Shown piece after piece: positions 8,001 through 17,171 of a DNA stretch of 64,000 nt (the first letter of the stretch is position 1; each line of letters begins with the position of its first letter). Both the position numbers and the translations under genes were made by a program. Where the stretch lies: assembly GCA_964514285.1 (NCBI GenBank), contig CAZEQC010000005.1, positions 1 to 64,000 of the forward strand. The letters are read 5' to 3'. A model generated the notes under the pieces. It did not search any database. It was not told where the DNA came from and saw nothing but the letters and a program-made list of their open reading frames with translations. The stretch comes from SKLM01 sp964514285. Lineage in GTDB: Bacteria; Chloroflexota; Anaerolineae; B4-G1.

Positions 8001-8597
8001 ATGGACCAACCTACGAACGCTGACGCTGCGCTGACGTTGCTGCTGCGCGTCATCCAGCTGAAGTTCGTCCCGCGTACTGGCTGGGTCATGCGGGGCATCG
8101 CGGACGCCGAAAGCATCTCCGATCACACGTTTGGCGTGGCCTTCATCACGTTGATCCTGGCTCAGATGACGGAGCAGCCCGTCGATACGGCCAGGCTTCT
8201 CACCCTGGCGTTGCTTCACGACCTTCCAGAGGTCATCCTCAGCGACATTCCCTCTCCTGCTTCCGACTATCTCCCCGCGGAGGCTAAGGCGACGGCGGAG
8301 CGCAAGGCCTTGAGCGCCCTGCTCGACGAGGTCCCTCAGCGTGAGGCCTGGCAAGCCTGGTGGCGGGAGCTCGAAGAGCGGACGAGCATAGAGAGCAAGC
8401 TGGTGCACGATGCAGACCGGCTCGACATGCTCCTTCAGGCCTACGTCTACGAGCGGACGACCGGTAACCGTTGGCTGGAGGCGTTCTGGGAGGACGTCTC
8501 CAGGGAGTCTTTTGCGTGCGAGGCATCGCGGTCGCTGTTTGACGCGCTGCGGGAGGTCCGCCGCCGAGGCAAGGGAGGGTATCGTGCGTTGGATTGA
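8001..8597 (+). CDS. HD-domain hydrolase (YfbR/HDDC2-like)
   Basis: This 198-residue protein resembles the COG1896 HD family, whose YfbR member dephosphorylates deoxynucleoside 5'-monophosphates using a divalent metal. The first metal His lies in ESISDHTFGVAF, the HD pair in LALLHDLPEVILSD, and the last Asp in KLVHDADRLDMLLQAYVYE, giving a complete H...HD...D set. The start is uncertain: ATG 8001 has a weak Shine-Dalgarno, and the frame is open back to 7950. The DUF192 gene starts inside its last codons, so the two are translationally coupled. Confidence 0.88.
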   Translation: MDQPTNADAALTLLLRVIQLKFVPRTGWVMRGIADAESISDHTFGVAFITLILAQMTEQPVDTARLLTLALLHDLPEVILSDIPSPASDYLPAEAKATAERKALSALLDEVPQREAWQAWWRELEERTSIESKLVHDADRLDMLLQAYVYERTTGNRWLEAFWEDVSRESFACEASRSLFDALREVRRRGKGGYRALD

Positions 8598-8961
8598 GGT
8601 GCGCAATGAGACGAGCGACGAGATGGTGCTGGGCCGCGTCCGACACTGCACTGATTTCTTTTGTCGTTTCCGCGGGCTGATGTTCAGGCGACGTTTGGAG
8701 GGCGACGAGGGCCTACTACTCATCAATCGCCGGGAGGATCGCCTCGACGCCGCCATTCACATGTTCTTCGTCTTCTTCCCCATTGCGGTGATCTGGCTGG
8801 ACGCCGACGGGGGCGTGGTCGATACTCGGCTAGCTCGGCCCTTCCGACCGATCTACGTGCCCTCTGCGCCAGCGAAGGACGTTCTGGAAGGTCCGCCGGC
8901 CCTTCTGGAACAGGTCGATGTGGGGGATCAACTGGGTTTTGAAGAGATACCGTATGCGTAG
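8584..8961 (+). CDS. DUF192 family protein
   Basis: This 125-residue protein belongs to DUF192, a small secreted or cytoplasmic family of unknown function. The signature RFRGLMFRRRLEGDEGLLL, the segment AAIHMFFVFFPIAVIWLD and a late PAKDVLEGPPALLEQVDVGD are characteristic. The GTG at 8584 follows AAGGGAGGG by a few bases and overlaps the HD gene by 14 bases. No signal peptide is visible. The next gene, encoding the LysM/M23 protein, starts eight bases before this one ends. Confidence 0.9.
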   Translation: MRWIEVRNETSDEMVLGRVRHCTDFFCRFRGLMFRRRLEGDEGLLLINRREDRLDAAIHMFFVFFPIAVIWLDADGGVVDTRLARPFRPIYVPSAPAKDVLEGPPALLEQVDVGDQLGFEEIPYA

Positions 8962-10402
8962 AACGTGTGGCCTTCCCCTGGTCTTGGTGCTGGTTTTCCT
9001 GCAGCTGTCGGGACCCGTCTGGGCTTCTCGCGGAACGGGTCAGGCCGGCCAATCGGCCGAGCCGCCGAAGGAAACGTACCACGTCGTGCAGCGCGGCGAG
9101 ACGCTGTTCTCCATCGCGCAGCGGTACGGTTCGACGGTCGAAGCCGTGGCTCACGCCAACGGTCTCCACGACCCGTCGAATATCTACGTCGGCCAGCGGC
9201 TCAAGATTCCTGGTGGCGGCGTCGCGGGCGACCTACAGGCCACGACCTCGTACGTCGTGCAGGCCGGTGATTCGTTGATCGGCATTGCCAAGCGCCATGC
9301 CACGCCGTGGCGGCGTCTGGCCCGCTTGAACCTTCTGGTCTCGCCCGATGCGCTGCCCCCCGGTCAGGTGATCCGCGTCCCCTCCCCAGGCCGGGTTGGA
9401 GGACCCGGGGGGGGGCTGCACATCGTGGGTGGCGGCGAGACGCTGTTCCAGATCGCTCTGCGCTACGACGTCCCGCCCTGGAGCCTGGCGAGGGCCAGCG
9501 ACCTGGCGCACCCCACGCTGCTCTACGCGGGGCAGATGCTCCTGGTTCCCGCCGATGGCTTGGGTCGGCTTCCCGCGCCATTCGAGACCGTCGCTGTGCA
9601 GCCCCTGCCTATCAGCCAGGGTAGGTCCCTGGTCGTGGCCGTGCGCACCGAGGAACCGGTGACCCTGACGGGCGGGGTATTCGAGCGGTCCGTCCAGTTT
9701 GCCGACGAGAACGGGGTCTACTATGGGCTGATCGGCGTGCACGCCCTCACAGAGCCGGGTCTCTATGAGATGACGCTGCAGGCCAGCGAGAGCGATGGGC
9801 GGACGACGGAGATCACGGTCGACATCGTCGTAGAAGCCGAGACGTTCAGCTACGAGCGCATTCAAGCCTCGCAGAGCCTCCTGGATCCCGCCGTCGTCGC
9901 CGAGGAGCGGGAACGGCTCAACGTGCTGCGCCCCACGTTCACCGATGAGAGGTCCTGGTTGGAGCACTTTGAGCGACCATGTGGTGGGACGATCTCGTCC
10001 TACTTCGGCACCCGCCGGGCCTACAACGACGGGCCCTACACCAGTCATCATGGCGGGGTCGACTTTCGTGGGGTGACGGGTACGCCGGTCTATGCCCCGG
10101 TGGGAGGAACCGTCGTGCTGGCGGATCAACTGACGGTACGCGGCAATGCTTTGATGCTGGACCACGGTTGGGGAGTGTTAACCGGGTACTGGCACCTCTC
10201 GTCGATAGAAGTTAAGGTGGGCCAGCGAGTGGAGCAGGGGGACCTGATTGCGAGGATAGGGAACACGGGGTTGTCCACGGGTTCACATCTCCACTGGGAG
10301 ATGTGGGTCGGGGGCGTCAACGTGAATCCCTTGCAGTGGCTGGACCCGTTCTATCCTTGGCCGCAGGCTGGGGAGGACGCGGATCACGGGGACGTGCAGT
10401 GA
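8954..10402 (+). CDS. Secreted LysM (x3) and M23 peptidase-domain protein
   Basis: This 482-residue exported protein combines three peptidoglycan-binding LysM modules and a C-terminal M23 (LytM) peptidase, and so probably cuts cell-wall cross-links or activates another hydrolase. A signal peptide covers about residues 1-25 (hydrophobic core LPLVLVLVFLQLSG, AxA-like end). LysM modules begin near residues 42 (YHVVQRGETLFSIAQRYGS), 97 and 155. The M23 domain shows the metal ligands in HHGGVDFRGVTGTPVYAP and GSHLHWEMWV, so it looks catalytically complete. The middle region, residues 205-340, is a beta-rich linker. The ATG at 8954 overlaps DUF192. No terminator is obvious. Confidence 0.93.
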   Translation: MRRTCGLPLVLVLVFLQLSGPVWASRGTGQAGQSAEPPKETYHVVQRGETLFSIAQRYGSTVEAVAHANGLHDPSNIYVGQRLKIPGGGVAGDLQATTSYVVQAGDSLIGIAKRHATPWRRLARLNLLVSPDALPPGQVIRVPSPGRVGGPGGGLHIVGGGETLFQIALRYDVPPWSLARASDLAHPTLLYAGQMLLVPADGLGRLPAPFETVAVQPLPISQGRSLVVAVRTEEPVTLTGGVFERSVQFADENGVYYGLIGVHALTEPGLYEMTLQASESDGRTTEITVDIVVEAETFSYERIQASQSLLDPAVVAEERERLNVLRPTFTDERSWLEHFERPCGGTISSYFGTRRAYNDGPYTSHHGGVDFRGVTGTPVYAPVGGTVVLADQLTVRGNALMLDHGWGVLTGYWHLSSIEVKVGQRVEQGDLIARIGNTGLSTGSHLHWEMWVGGVNVNPLQWLDPFYPWPQAGEDADHGDVQ

Positions 10403-10672
10403 GGGTTACGTTCGGCCCACGGGCCGTCCACTGAAGCAACGCCGTTCGCAGCGGTCTCAGCAGGCCCAGTGGGTCCAAGGTTGCTCGAAGGGGATCGTGG
10501 TTGCAGTCATATGATCCCAAGGTGGGTCTGCGGCGGAGATCAGAAAGCAACGTCGCTCAAAAGGGATCGTCAGACCCCGGCTTCTACCCGGGACTTAGCG
10601 ATCTATGGCGCACGCGGGATCCACGATTCGCTTGGAGCGATGCGATTGAATTCAGAGTCTGGGAGGTAATCG

Positions 10673-11182
10673 ATGGAATTCTCGAAGCTTGTGAGAGAGC
10701 GCTACAGCGTACGGGCCTACAAACCGGATCCGGTGGAGGAAGAGAAACTGGACAAGGTGCTGGAAGCGGCCCGCCTGGCCCCGACGGCGGCTAATCGCCA
10801 GCCCTTTCAGTTGATCGTGATCCACACGGCAGGTCGGGAGAAGGAGCTGACCAACGTCTATGGCAAGACGTGGTTCGTGGAGCCGCCCCTCCTCATCTGT
10901 GCCTGCGGCCTCCCCGAACGGGGCTGGACCCGGCGAGACGGGAAGAGCTACGTCGACGTCGATGTGGCCATCGTGATGGATCACCTGATCCTGGCCGCGG
11001 CCAACGAGGGCCTGGGGACCTGCTGGGTGGGCGCCTTCGACCCCGCGGCGGCGCGGGAGGTCCTGGGCCTACCGGACGACGTGGAGCCCATCGCTTTCAC
11101 CCCGCTGGGGTATCCCGCTGACGAGGCGGGCTCGAAGAGACGCAAGCCGCTGGCCGAGTTGGTGCGCTACGAACGTTGGTGA
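10673..11182 (+). CDS. Nitroreductase family flavoprotein
   Basis: The 169-residue protein is a short nitroreductase, an FMN enzyme reducing nitro or quinone substrates with NAD(P)H. It begins MEFSKLVRERYSVRAYKPDP with the FMN-binding RYSVR, and contains RLAPTAANRQPFQLIVI and ANEGLGTCWVGAFDPAAARE, both flavin-contact segments of the family. The terminal LGYPADEAGSKRRKPLAELV is also typical. GGGAGG precedes the ATG. The preceding gap, 10403-10672, contains no gene and only weak hairpins. The next gene overlaps by a few bases, so they are probably co-transcribed. Confidence 0.92.
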   Translation: MEFSKLVRERYSVRAYKPDPVEEEKLDKVLEAARLAPTAANRQPFQLIVIHTAGREKELTNVYGKTWFVEPPLLICACGLPERGWTRRDGKSYVDVDVAIVMDHLILAAANEGLGTCWVGAFDPAAAREVLGLPDDVEPIAFTPLGYPADEAGSKRRKPLAELVRYERW

Positions 11183-12186
11183 CCGACGCCGTGGCGGGCG
11201 AGGTCGAGCCAGCGGCGACGCCCTTCTCGGCGGCTGCTTATGGCGGTGAGGGCTGGTCGCCTCGCGGCACCACGCTGCGGGAGGAGATCGGCCAGGTCTG
11301 GCGCGCGTGCGGTGTCGACAACGAGTGGTCGCCGCTGCGGGAGGTGCTGCTGCACCGCCCGGGCGGGGAGCTGGGAGAGGTGGCGGACCCGGACGAGGTC
11401 CAGATGATCGCTTCTGTCGGCGTAGCCCGTGCCCGACGGCAGCACGATGATCTGGCCGAGGCGTTTCGAGACGCTGGCGTGACCGTCCGCTACGTCGAGC
11501 CCAACGGGCCTGCCCTGAGCTTGTCGCATGGGACCGTGCCACCGAACTTGATGTTCGTCGCCGATCTGATGGTTATGACGCCGGAGGGAGTGGTTCTGGG
11601 GCGGCCAGCGTCGACAGTGCGGGCCGGTGAGGAGCGCCTCGTCGCCCGTCGGCTGGCCGATCTGGGGATCCCGATCCTGCGCAGCGTGCGCGGCGAGGGG
11701 ACGTTCGAGGGAGCGGACGCGGCATGGCTCGATCCGGGGACGGTGCTTCTGGCGACGGGCCTGCGCACCAACGCGGAGGGAGCTGCCCAGGTGACGAGCC
11801 TGCTGAGCGAGATGGGCGTGGAGGTGGTCCAGGTCGGCCTGCCCTATGGAGCAATGCATCTGATGGGGCAGCTCCGTTTCGCGGATCGAGATCTGGCCGT
11901 GGCCTGGCCCGGGCGTGTGCCCCACGCAGCGGTGGAGGCGTTGCGGGCGCGAGGCTTCAGCGTTCTCTTCCTCCCTGATGAGACGGAAGCGACGCACGGC
12001 ATGGCGCTCAATTTCGTCTCGTTGGGCCCTTCCAGCATTCTGATGCCCGCGGGAAATCCCGTCACGCAGCGCTTCTATGAGGGGGCGGGCATCGACTGCG
12101 TGACCGTCGAGGTCGATGAGCTGATCAAAGCTGCCGGAGGGATCGGCTGCCTGACCGGTATCCTCCATCGGGAGCCAGTCGGTTGA
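11176..12186 (+). CDS. Guanidine-modifying enzyme (amidinotransferase / dimethylarginine hydrolase-like)
   Basis: This 336-residue protein belongs to the pentein-fold guanidine-modifying superfamily (arginine deiminase, DDAH, amidinotransferase). The substrate-gripping acidic residues lie in GEGTFEGADAAWLDPG, the catalytic His in GAMHLMGQLRFAD, and the nucleophilic Cys near the end in GGIGCLTGILHR, so the triad looks intact. WSPLREVLLHRPG near residue 50 is the usual opening of the domain; the first 40 residues are an extension. The start is TTG 11176 or the adjacent GTG 11179, both overlapping the nitroreductase. The substrate (arginine, methylarginine or other guanidine) cannot be decided from sequence. 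Confidence 0.87.
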   Translation: MVTDAVAGEVEPAATPFSAAAYGGEGWSPRGTTLREEIGQVWRACGVDNEWSPLREVLLHRPGGELGEVADPDEVQMIASVGVARARRQHDDLAEAFRDAGVTVRYVEPNGPALSLSHGTVPPNLMFVADLMVMTPEGVVLGRPASTVRAGEERLVARRLADLGIPILRSVRGEGTFEGADAAWLDPGTVLLATGLRTNAEGAAQVTSLLSEMGVEVVQVGLPYGAMHLMGQLRFADRDLAVAWPGRVPHAAVEALRARGFSVLFLPDETEATHGMALNFVSLGPSSILMPAGNPVTQRFYEGAGIDCVTVEVDELIKAAGGIGCLTGILHREPVG

Positions 12187-12230
12187 CTCTATCGAGAGAT
12201 GTCGATAGGGCTAGACAGGGAGATGGAGAC

Positions 12231-12917
12231 GTGCGACCTCTGACCATAGCGATCGATGGCCCAGCTGCCTCGGGCAAGAGCACCGTCGGCGAGGGACTCG
12301 CCGAGTCCCTCGGCTATCTCTTCTTCGACACCGGTGTGATGTACCGGGCCGTGACGTGGGCTGCGCTGGAACGGGGCGTTGCTATCGAGGATGAGGAAGC
12401 CGTCACGGATTTGGCGGAGCAGCTTGACATCGAGGTCACCGACGCAACGGAGGACGATGGGCGTCAGTATACCGTCCTCGCCGACGGCATCGACGTCACA
12501 TGGGCGATCCGAGCGCCGGCGGTCGATGCCAACGTCTCCGCTGTCTCGGCCTATCGAGGGGTACGCCGGGCGCTGGTCGCCAAGCAGAGGCGTGTCGCGG
12601 ACGGCAAGCCGGTGGTGATGGTAGGACGGGACATCGGCACGGTGGTGCTCCCAGAGGCCGATCTCAAGATCTACCTCGACGCCAGCGTGGAGGAGCGTGC
12701 CCGGCGGCGTTGGGCAGAGATGGACCAGCGCGAGCAAGACGCCGACTATGGGCACGTCTTGGCCTCGATGCGGCGGCGAGACAGGATCGATAGCAATCGC
12801 GAGATCTCACCGCTCCGTGCTGCCCAGGACGCGGTCCGGATCGATACGACGGATCTGGACGTCGAAGAGGTCGTCGAGGAGGCGGAGCATCTGGTTCAGG
12901 AGCAAGGGTGCCCGTGA
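12231..12917 (+). CDS. cmk: Cytidylate kinase
   Basis: Cmk phosphorylates CMP and dCMP. The 228-residue protein has the P-loop IDGPAASGKSTVGEGLAESL at its start, then FFDTGVMYRAVTWAAL and VMVGRDIGTVVLPEADLKIY, the NMP-binding and lid motifs of the family, and ends with RIDSNREISPLRAAQDAV. I chose the GTG at 12231, opening VRPLTIAIDG, preceded by AGGGAG; the in-frame upstream extension to 12183 is unconserved. It overlaps the DUF512 gene by ten bases. Confidence 0.96.
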   Translation: MRPLTIAIDGPAASGKSTVGEGLAESLGYLFFDTGVMYRAVTWAALERGVAIEDEEAVTDLAEQLDIEVTDATEDDGRQYTVLADGIDVTWAIRAPAVDANVSAVSAYRGVRRALVAKQRRVADGKPVVMVGRDIGTVVLPEADLKIYLDASVEERARRRWAEMDQREQDADYGHVLASMRRRDRIDSNREISPLRAAQDAVRIDTTDLDVEEVVEEAEHLVQEQGCP

Positions 12918-14173
12918 CATCTGACCCGGATAGCAGCGGACATCCGGGCGTCATCGCCGCCGTCGATGGCGGCAGCCTTGCCGAGCGTCTGGGGCTGGAG
13001 GCCGGTGACGAGCTCCTGTCGGTCAACGATCACCTGGTGCGGGACGTGATCGACGTTCGCTATCACGCGTCGGAGCCCCTGCTGCGACTGCGGGTCCGTC
13101 GCTCCGGCGAGACGTGTCTGTTTGAGGGGGAGCGGCGGTACAACGAACCGCTGGGCTTGACGTTCGTCGACCCGATCTTCGACCGCATCAGGCGCTGCAA
13201 CAACCGGTGCGAGTTCTGCTTCGTCACCCAGATGCCGAAGGGGCTGCGCCCCTCGCTGTACGTCAAGGACGACGACTATCGCACCTCATTTCTCTTCGGC
13301 AGCTACGTCACCTTGACCAATCTCACAGAGGATGATTGGGATCGCATTGAAAGGCAGCACCTCAGTCCTCTGTACGTCTCGGTGCACGCCACGGAGCAGG
13401 ACCTGCGTCGTCGTTTTCTGAAGAATCCCGATGCACCCGACCTGCTGGCTCAGTTGCGGCGCCTGGCTGCCATGGATATCGTGGTCCACACCCAGATCGT
13501 GGTGCGGCCCGGTGTCAATGATGGCGCCCATCTCGCGCGTTCCGTCGATGACCTGGAGACGCTCTACCCGGCGGTTCGCTCTGTCAGCGTCGTGCCGCTG
13601 GGGCTGACCAAGCATCATCGGTTTGACTGTCGCGTTCAGACCAAGGCCGAGATGAGGAGCGTCTTGGAGCGCGTGACGGAGTGGCAGATGGAGCGCCGTG
13701 ATCGCTTGGGCGTCGCTTTCGTCTACCTGTCCGACGAATGGTACCTGCGCCTGGGAGAGGACGTGCCGCCCATGGCGCACTACGATGGCCTGGATCTGAT
13801 GGAGAATGGGGTCGGTCTGGTGCGTCACTTCCTCGACGTTGAGGTGGACTCGCTGCGGTCCCTGATCGCCGGGCTCGACCGTCCCACGGCGGTGACGGGG
13901 ACGCTCTTCGCCCCCGTGCTGCGGACCGCCCTGGTCGGTTCGGAGGCCACCGTGGTCTCGGTGGTGAATCGCTTTTTTGGTGAGTCGGTCACCGTGGCCG
14001 GGCTGCTGACCGCGAAGGACGTCATCGCCCGACTGGAGGGCCAGGAGCTGGAGGGTGACGTGGTGCTGCCGCCGGTCATGTTCGGCGGACCGAAGGGACA
14101 ATCGCTCGATGAGATGTGGCCGACAGACGTGGAGCAGGCCCTTGAGCGCCCGGTGATCGCCCAGCTGGCGTGA
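12908..14173 (+). CDS. DUF512 protein: PDZ domain plus radical-SAM domain
   Basis: The 421-residue protein joins an N-terminal PDZ-like module (GVIAAVDGGSLAERLGLEAG, VNDHLVRDVIDVRY) to a radical-SAM-like core whose cluster motif is CNNRCEFC (CxxxCxxC) near residue 97, followed by the family hallmark MPKGLRPSLYVKDDDYRTSF and a DUF512 C-terminus (FAPVLRTAL, VPPMAHYDGLDLMENGVGLV). The family is widespread in cyanobacteria, Firmicutes and Chloroflexota and its substrate is unknown; it is often found near ribosome or GTPase genes. The GTG at 12908 overlaps cmk by ten bases and follows an AGGAG. Confidence 0.93.
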   Translation: MPVTSDPDSSGHPGVIAAVDGGSLAERLGLEAGDELLSVNDHLVRDVIDVRYHASEPLLRLRVRRSGETCLFEGERRYNEPLGLTFVDPIFDRIRRCNNRCEFCFVTQMPKGLRPSLYVKDDDYRTSFLFGSYVTLTNLTEDDWDRIERQHLSPLYVSVHATEQDLRRRFLKNPDAPDLLAQLRRLAAMDIVVHTQIVVRPGVNDGAHLARSVDDLETLYPAVRSVSVVPLGLTKHHRFDCRVQTKAEMRSVLERVTEWQMERRDRLGVAFVYLSDEWYLRLGEDVPPMAHYDGLDLMENGVGLVRHFLDVEVDSLRSLIAGLDRPTAVTGTLFAPVLRTALVGSEATVVSVVNRFFGESVTVAGLLTAKDVIARLEGQELEGDVVLPPVMFGGPKGQSLDEMWPTDVEQALERPVIAQLA

Positions 14174-14228
14174 TCGAGACACGTCAGTTAGCATGCAGGA
14201 TGCTGATCTTCCACCCGTTGGGAGCGTG

Positions 14229-15101
14229 ATGGTTATGCCGATTGCCCTGGAACTTGTGCAGACACAGGAGGATTATGAGGCCGTCGAGCATCTCCAGAGA
14301 GCTGTTTGGCGTCTCCAGGATGAGGAGATTGTGCCTCATCACATCTTGATTACGGCTCAGAAGAACGGCGGCGTGGTGATCGGTGCGTTCGAGGGATCGC
14401 CCGGGCGGGGAAGGCGGTTGGTTGGCTTCGTCTTCGGCTTCGCCGGGCTGACGTCCGACGGTGAGGTGAAGCACTGCTCGCATATGCTGGGCGTTGCTCC
14501 CTCCCATCAGGGCCAGGGCATCGGCTACCGCTTGAAGTTGGCCCAGCGTAACCACGTGCTTGATCAGGGGATGCGCTTGGTGACGTGGACGTTCAACCCC
14601 CTGGAGAGCGCCAACGCGAATCTCAATTTCCGCAAGCTGGGGGCGACGTGCAACACTTATTTTCGCGATCTCTACGGCGACATGCGAGATGAGCTGAACG
14701 CTGGGCTGCCCACTGACCGCTTCCAGGTCGTGTGGCACATCGCCAGCGCTCACGTCCGAGATAGGTTGCAGCGGGACGCTGCTCAGTCGGGACCGGCGCG
14801 GACCCCCTCGCTATCGACATTGCTCTCCCGCGGCGTGAGGATCGTGAACCGCCCCTCCCCGGGTAACGGTCCCCGTCCGCCTCAAGACGTCCTGCCCCTG
14901 GAGGGCGATCGGCTGCTGATCCAGATCCCCACACACTTCCAGAGCATCCGGTCGGCCGACCTCGCGCTGGCCCGCGCCTGGCGGAAGCACACGCGGGCTC
15001 TCTTCGAGGCTGCCTTTGAGGGAGGCTATGTGGTCGTCGATTTTCTCTTCCAGGAGGGGCGGGGCTGTTATCTGCTTGTGAGGCAGGGGGTGCGGGCGTG
15101 A
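14229..15101 (+). CDS. GNAT-family N-acetyltransferase (COG3375-like)
   Basis: This 290-residue protein contains a GNAT domain in its first 190 residues: the acetyl-CoA-binding motif A is LGVAPSHQGQGIGYRLKLAQ, preceded by CSHM, and NPLESANANLNFRKLGATCN is the hallmark of the COG3375 subgroup. The C-terminal 100 residues (RTPSLSTLLSRG to the end) include the phrase LIQIPTHFQSIRSADLALAR, also subgroup-typical. ATG 14229 follows GGAG by four bases; 14235 is an alternative. It overlaps the enolase-superfamily gene that follows, a pairing seen with N-acylamino acid racemases, so its substrate may be an amino acid. Confidence 0.9.
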   Translation: MVMPIALELVQTQEDYEAVEHLQRAVWRLQDEEIVPHHILITAQKNGGVVIGAFEGSPGRGRRLVGFVFGFAGLTSDGEVKHCSHMLGVAPSHQGQGIGYRLKLAQRNHVLDQGMRLVTWTFNPLESANANLNFRKLGATCNTYFRDLYGDMRDELNAGLPTDRFQVVWHIASAHVRDRLQRDAAQSGPARTPSLSTLLSRGVRIVNRPSPGNGPRPPQDVLPLEGDRLLIQIPTHFQSIRSADLALARAWRKHTRALFEAAFEGGYVVVDFLFQEGRGCYLLVRQGVRA

Positions 15102-16258
15102 GGATCGAGCGGGTTGAGCTGCACCATGTCGACCTGCCGCTGGTACATCCCTTTGAGACCAGCTTTGGGCGTGAGACGACGCGACCGTGCATTTTGGTGG
15201 CCACTCACGGCGCTGGACTTACCGGCTGGGGGGAGTGCACGGCGATGACCGGGCCGTGGTACTCTCACGAGACGATCGAGACGGCCTGGCACGTGCTGCG
15301 CGACTTCCTGATCCCGTTGCTGCTTGGCGAGGAGGTCGCCTCGCCTTCGGAGGTGGCGACGTGCTTCGGGCGTGTCCGCGGACACCAGATGGCCCGCGCT
15401 GCCCTGGAGAACGCCGTATGGGACCTGCTGGCGCAGGCCCAGGGCGTGCCGCTGGCGGATTTGCTGATCGATCACGTGTCCCAGAGCGACGCCCAGTCGT
15501 CGGCCTTTACGGGGACCGGTCGACGGGCCCGGGTGCCCGTCGGCGTCAGCCTCGGCATTGAAGGATCGTTGGCCGCTCTCCTCGACAAGGTGAGACGGCG
15601 CGTCGAGGAGGGATATGGCCGGGTGAAGTTGAAGATCAAGCCAGGGTGGGACGTGGACGTCGTCCGCTCCGTGCGAGAGCGCTGGCCTGACTTGCCGCTT
15701 CAGGTGGATGCCAACGCTGCGTACAGCCTGGACGATGCCTCGACGCTGCAGGAGCTGGAGCCGTTCGACCTTCTGCTTATCGAGCAGCCCTTCCATCACG
15801 ACGATATCGTGGATCACGCCACGCTCCAGGCGGACCTACAGACCCCCCTCTGTCTCGACGAGAGCATTCACTCGCCGGAGCACGCTCGTTGGGCGTTGGC
15901 GATCGACGCCTGTCGGGTGATCAACATCAAGGTGGGGCGCGTGGGCGGCTTGACGGCAGCGCTGCAGATCCACGATCTCTGTGCGGAGAGCGGCGTGCCG
16001 GTCTGGTGCGGGGGGATGCTGGAGACGAACGTGGGGCGCGCCGCTAACGTGGCCCTGGCCTCCCTGCCCAACTTCACCCTGCCCGGGGATATCTCGGCCT
16101 CGGCTCGCTACTATCACCAGGACATCGCAGGGCCGGATTTCGTGCTCAACGACGATTCGACGCTCTCGGTGCCTTCCGGTCCTGGATTGGGCGTCTCTGT
16201 CGACTTCGAGCGGCTGGCTGCTGTCCGGCAGCGGCACTTGGTTCGAGAAGCTTCATAG
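15098..16258 (+). CDS. Enolase-superfamily enzyme: o-succinylbenzoate synthase / N-acylamino acid racemase-like
   Basis: The 386-residue protein is a muconate-lactonizing subgroup member. The KxK catalytic motif is in GRVKLKIKPGWDVD, metal ligands are in LQVDANAAYSLDDA, LLIEQPF and LCLDESIHSPEHA, and the opposing Lys is in VINIKVGRVGGLTAA. WCGGMLETNVGRAANVALAS is the ending typical of OSBS/NSAR enzymes. Such enzymes dehydrate SHCHC in menaquinone synthesis, racemise N-acylamino acids, or do both. No other men gene is nearby, and a GNAT gene overlaps upstream, so racemase activity is more likely here. GTG 15098 overlaps the GNAT stop as GTGA. Confidence 0.9.
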   Translation: MRIERVELHHVDLPLVHPFETSFGRETTRPCILVATHGAGLTGWGECTAMTGPWYSHETIETAWHVLRDFLIPLLLGEEVASPSEVATCFGRVRGHQMARAALENAVWDLLAQAQGVPLADLLIDHVSQSDAQSSAFTGTGRRARVPVGVSLGIEGSLAALLDKVRRRVEEGYGRVKLKIKPGWDVDVVRSVRERWPDLPLQVDANAAYSLDDASTLQELEPFDLLLIEQPFHHDDIVDHATLQADLQTPLCLDESIHSPEHARWALAIDACRVINIKVGRVGGLTAALQIHDLCAESGVPVWCGGMLETNVGRAANVALASLPNFTLPGDISASARYYHQDIAGPDFVLNDDSTLSVPSGPGLGVSVDFERLAAVRQRHLVREAS

Positions 16259-16280
16259 GTCGACCCAACCCGGAGGTTAC

Positions 16281-17117
16281 GTGAACACTAAGCAGTTGAT
16301 GCAGATCGCCCTGGATTTGGTCGGTTTCGAGGCTGTTCCCGAGGACAGCGCCGTCTACGTGGGTGGTGAGGGGATAGAGCGGGTGCTCTTCGGGCTCGAT
16401 ATCGGCGTCGGGGAGTTGATGATGGCCCGCCAGCTGGACTACGATTGTGTGGTCGCCCATCACCCGGTCGGGGTGCCGCACCGATCGTGGCGCGTCTTCG
16501 AGCGCCACGTTGCTCTCTTGATGGAAGCCAGCGTGCCTGAGGAGGCGGCGCGGGAGGCGGTGGTCCCGAAGATGGAGGCCCTCCGCCTGCGTGGGCAGGC
16601 TGGGAACTACGAACAAGTCCCCATGGCAGCGCGCCGGCTGGGGATGCCGTTCCTCAACATACACTGCCCGCTGGATGAAATGGGGCGCCGTGTGATGCAG
16701 TCGACGGTGGATGAGGTCTTGGCCGATGGACCCGCGCCGCGGGTCCAGGATCTCGTCGATGCGCTGGCTGGCCTGCCGGCGGCAAGGCGGGCCGAGACCG
16801 AGGTCACCGTGCCGCTGGGCGAGCTGACGGCGGAGGCCGGGGCGACGGTCGTGGCCCACGGCGCGCTGACCAACGGCGGCTATCATGTTGCTCGGGCGTA
16901 TTTCGAGCACGGGGTGGACACCGTGGTCTACATTCACGTCTCTCCCGAGGACGTGAAGCGTCTGCGGAAGCACGACGAGGGGCAGCTGATCGTCACCGGG
17001 CACGTGGTGGGGGATGCCTTCGGCATCGAGCCTTACCTCCAGGCCTTGCGCGCGGAGGGCCTGCAGGTCGATGATTTGAGTCAGGTGTTCAGCGCGTCGG
17101 CGGATGAAGGGTTCTGA
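16281..17117 (+). CDS. NIF3-like dinuclear metal-centre protein
   Basis: The 278-residue protein resembles the NIF3/YbgI family, hexameric toroids with a two-metal site and unclear activity (possibly GTP cyclohydrolase-like or regulatory). VLFGLDIGVGELMMARQLD is followed by the metal-binding pair VVAHHPVG, then LNIHCPLDEMG, and late TGHVVGDAFGIEPYLQAL. GTG 16281 follows GGAGG by four bases. The same frame is open far upstream inside the preceding gene but that part is not meaningful. It follows the enolase-superfamily gene by 22 bases. Confidence 0.82.
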   Translation: MNTKQLMQIALDLVGFEAVPEDSAVYVGGEGIERVLFGLDIGVGELMMARQLDYDCVVAHHPVGVPHRSWRVFERHVALLMEASVPEEAAREAVVPKMEALRLRGQAGNYEQVPMAARRLGMPFLNIHCPLDEMGRRVMQSTVDEVLADGPAPRVQDLVDALAGLPAARRAETEVTVPLGELTAEAGATVVAHGALTNGGYHVARAYFEHGVDTVVYIHVSPEDVKRLRKHDEGQLIVTGHVVGDAFGIEPYLQALRAEGLQVDDLSQVFSASADEGF

Positions 17118-17171
17118 GCGTCGTTGACTGGAGCAGACATGGGGGATATTGTGAGTGAGAGGAGCGAGCAT

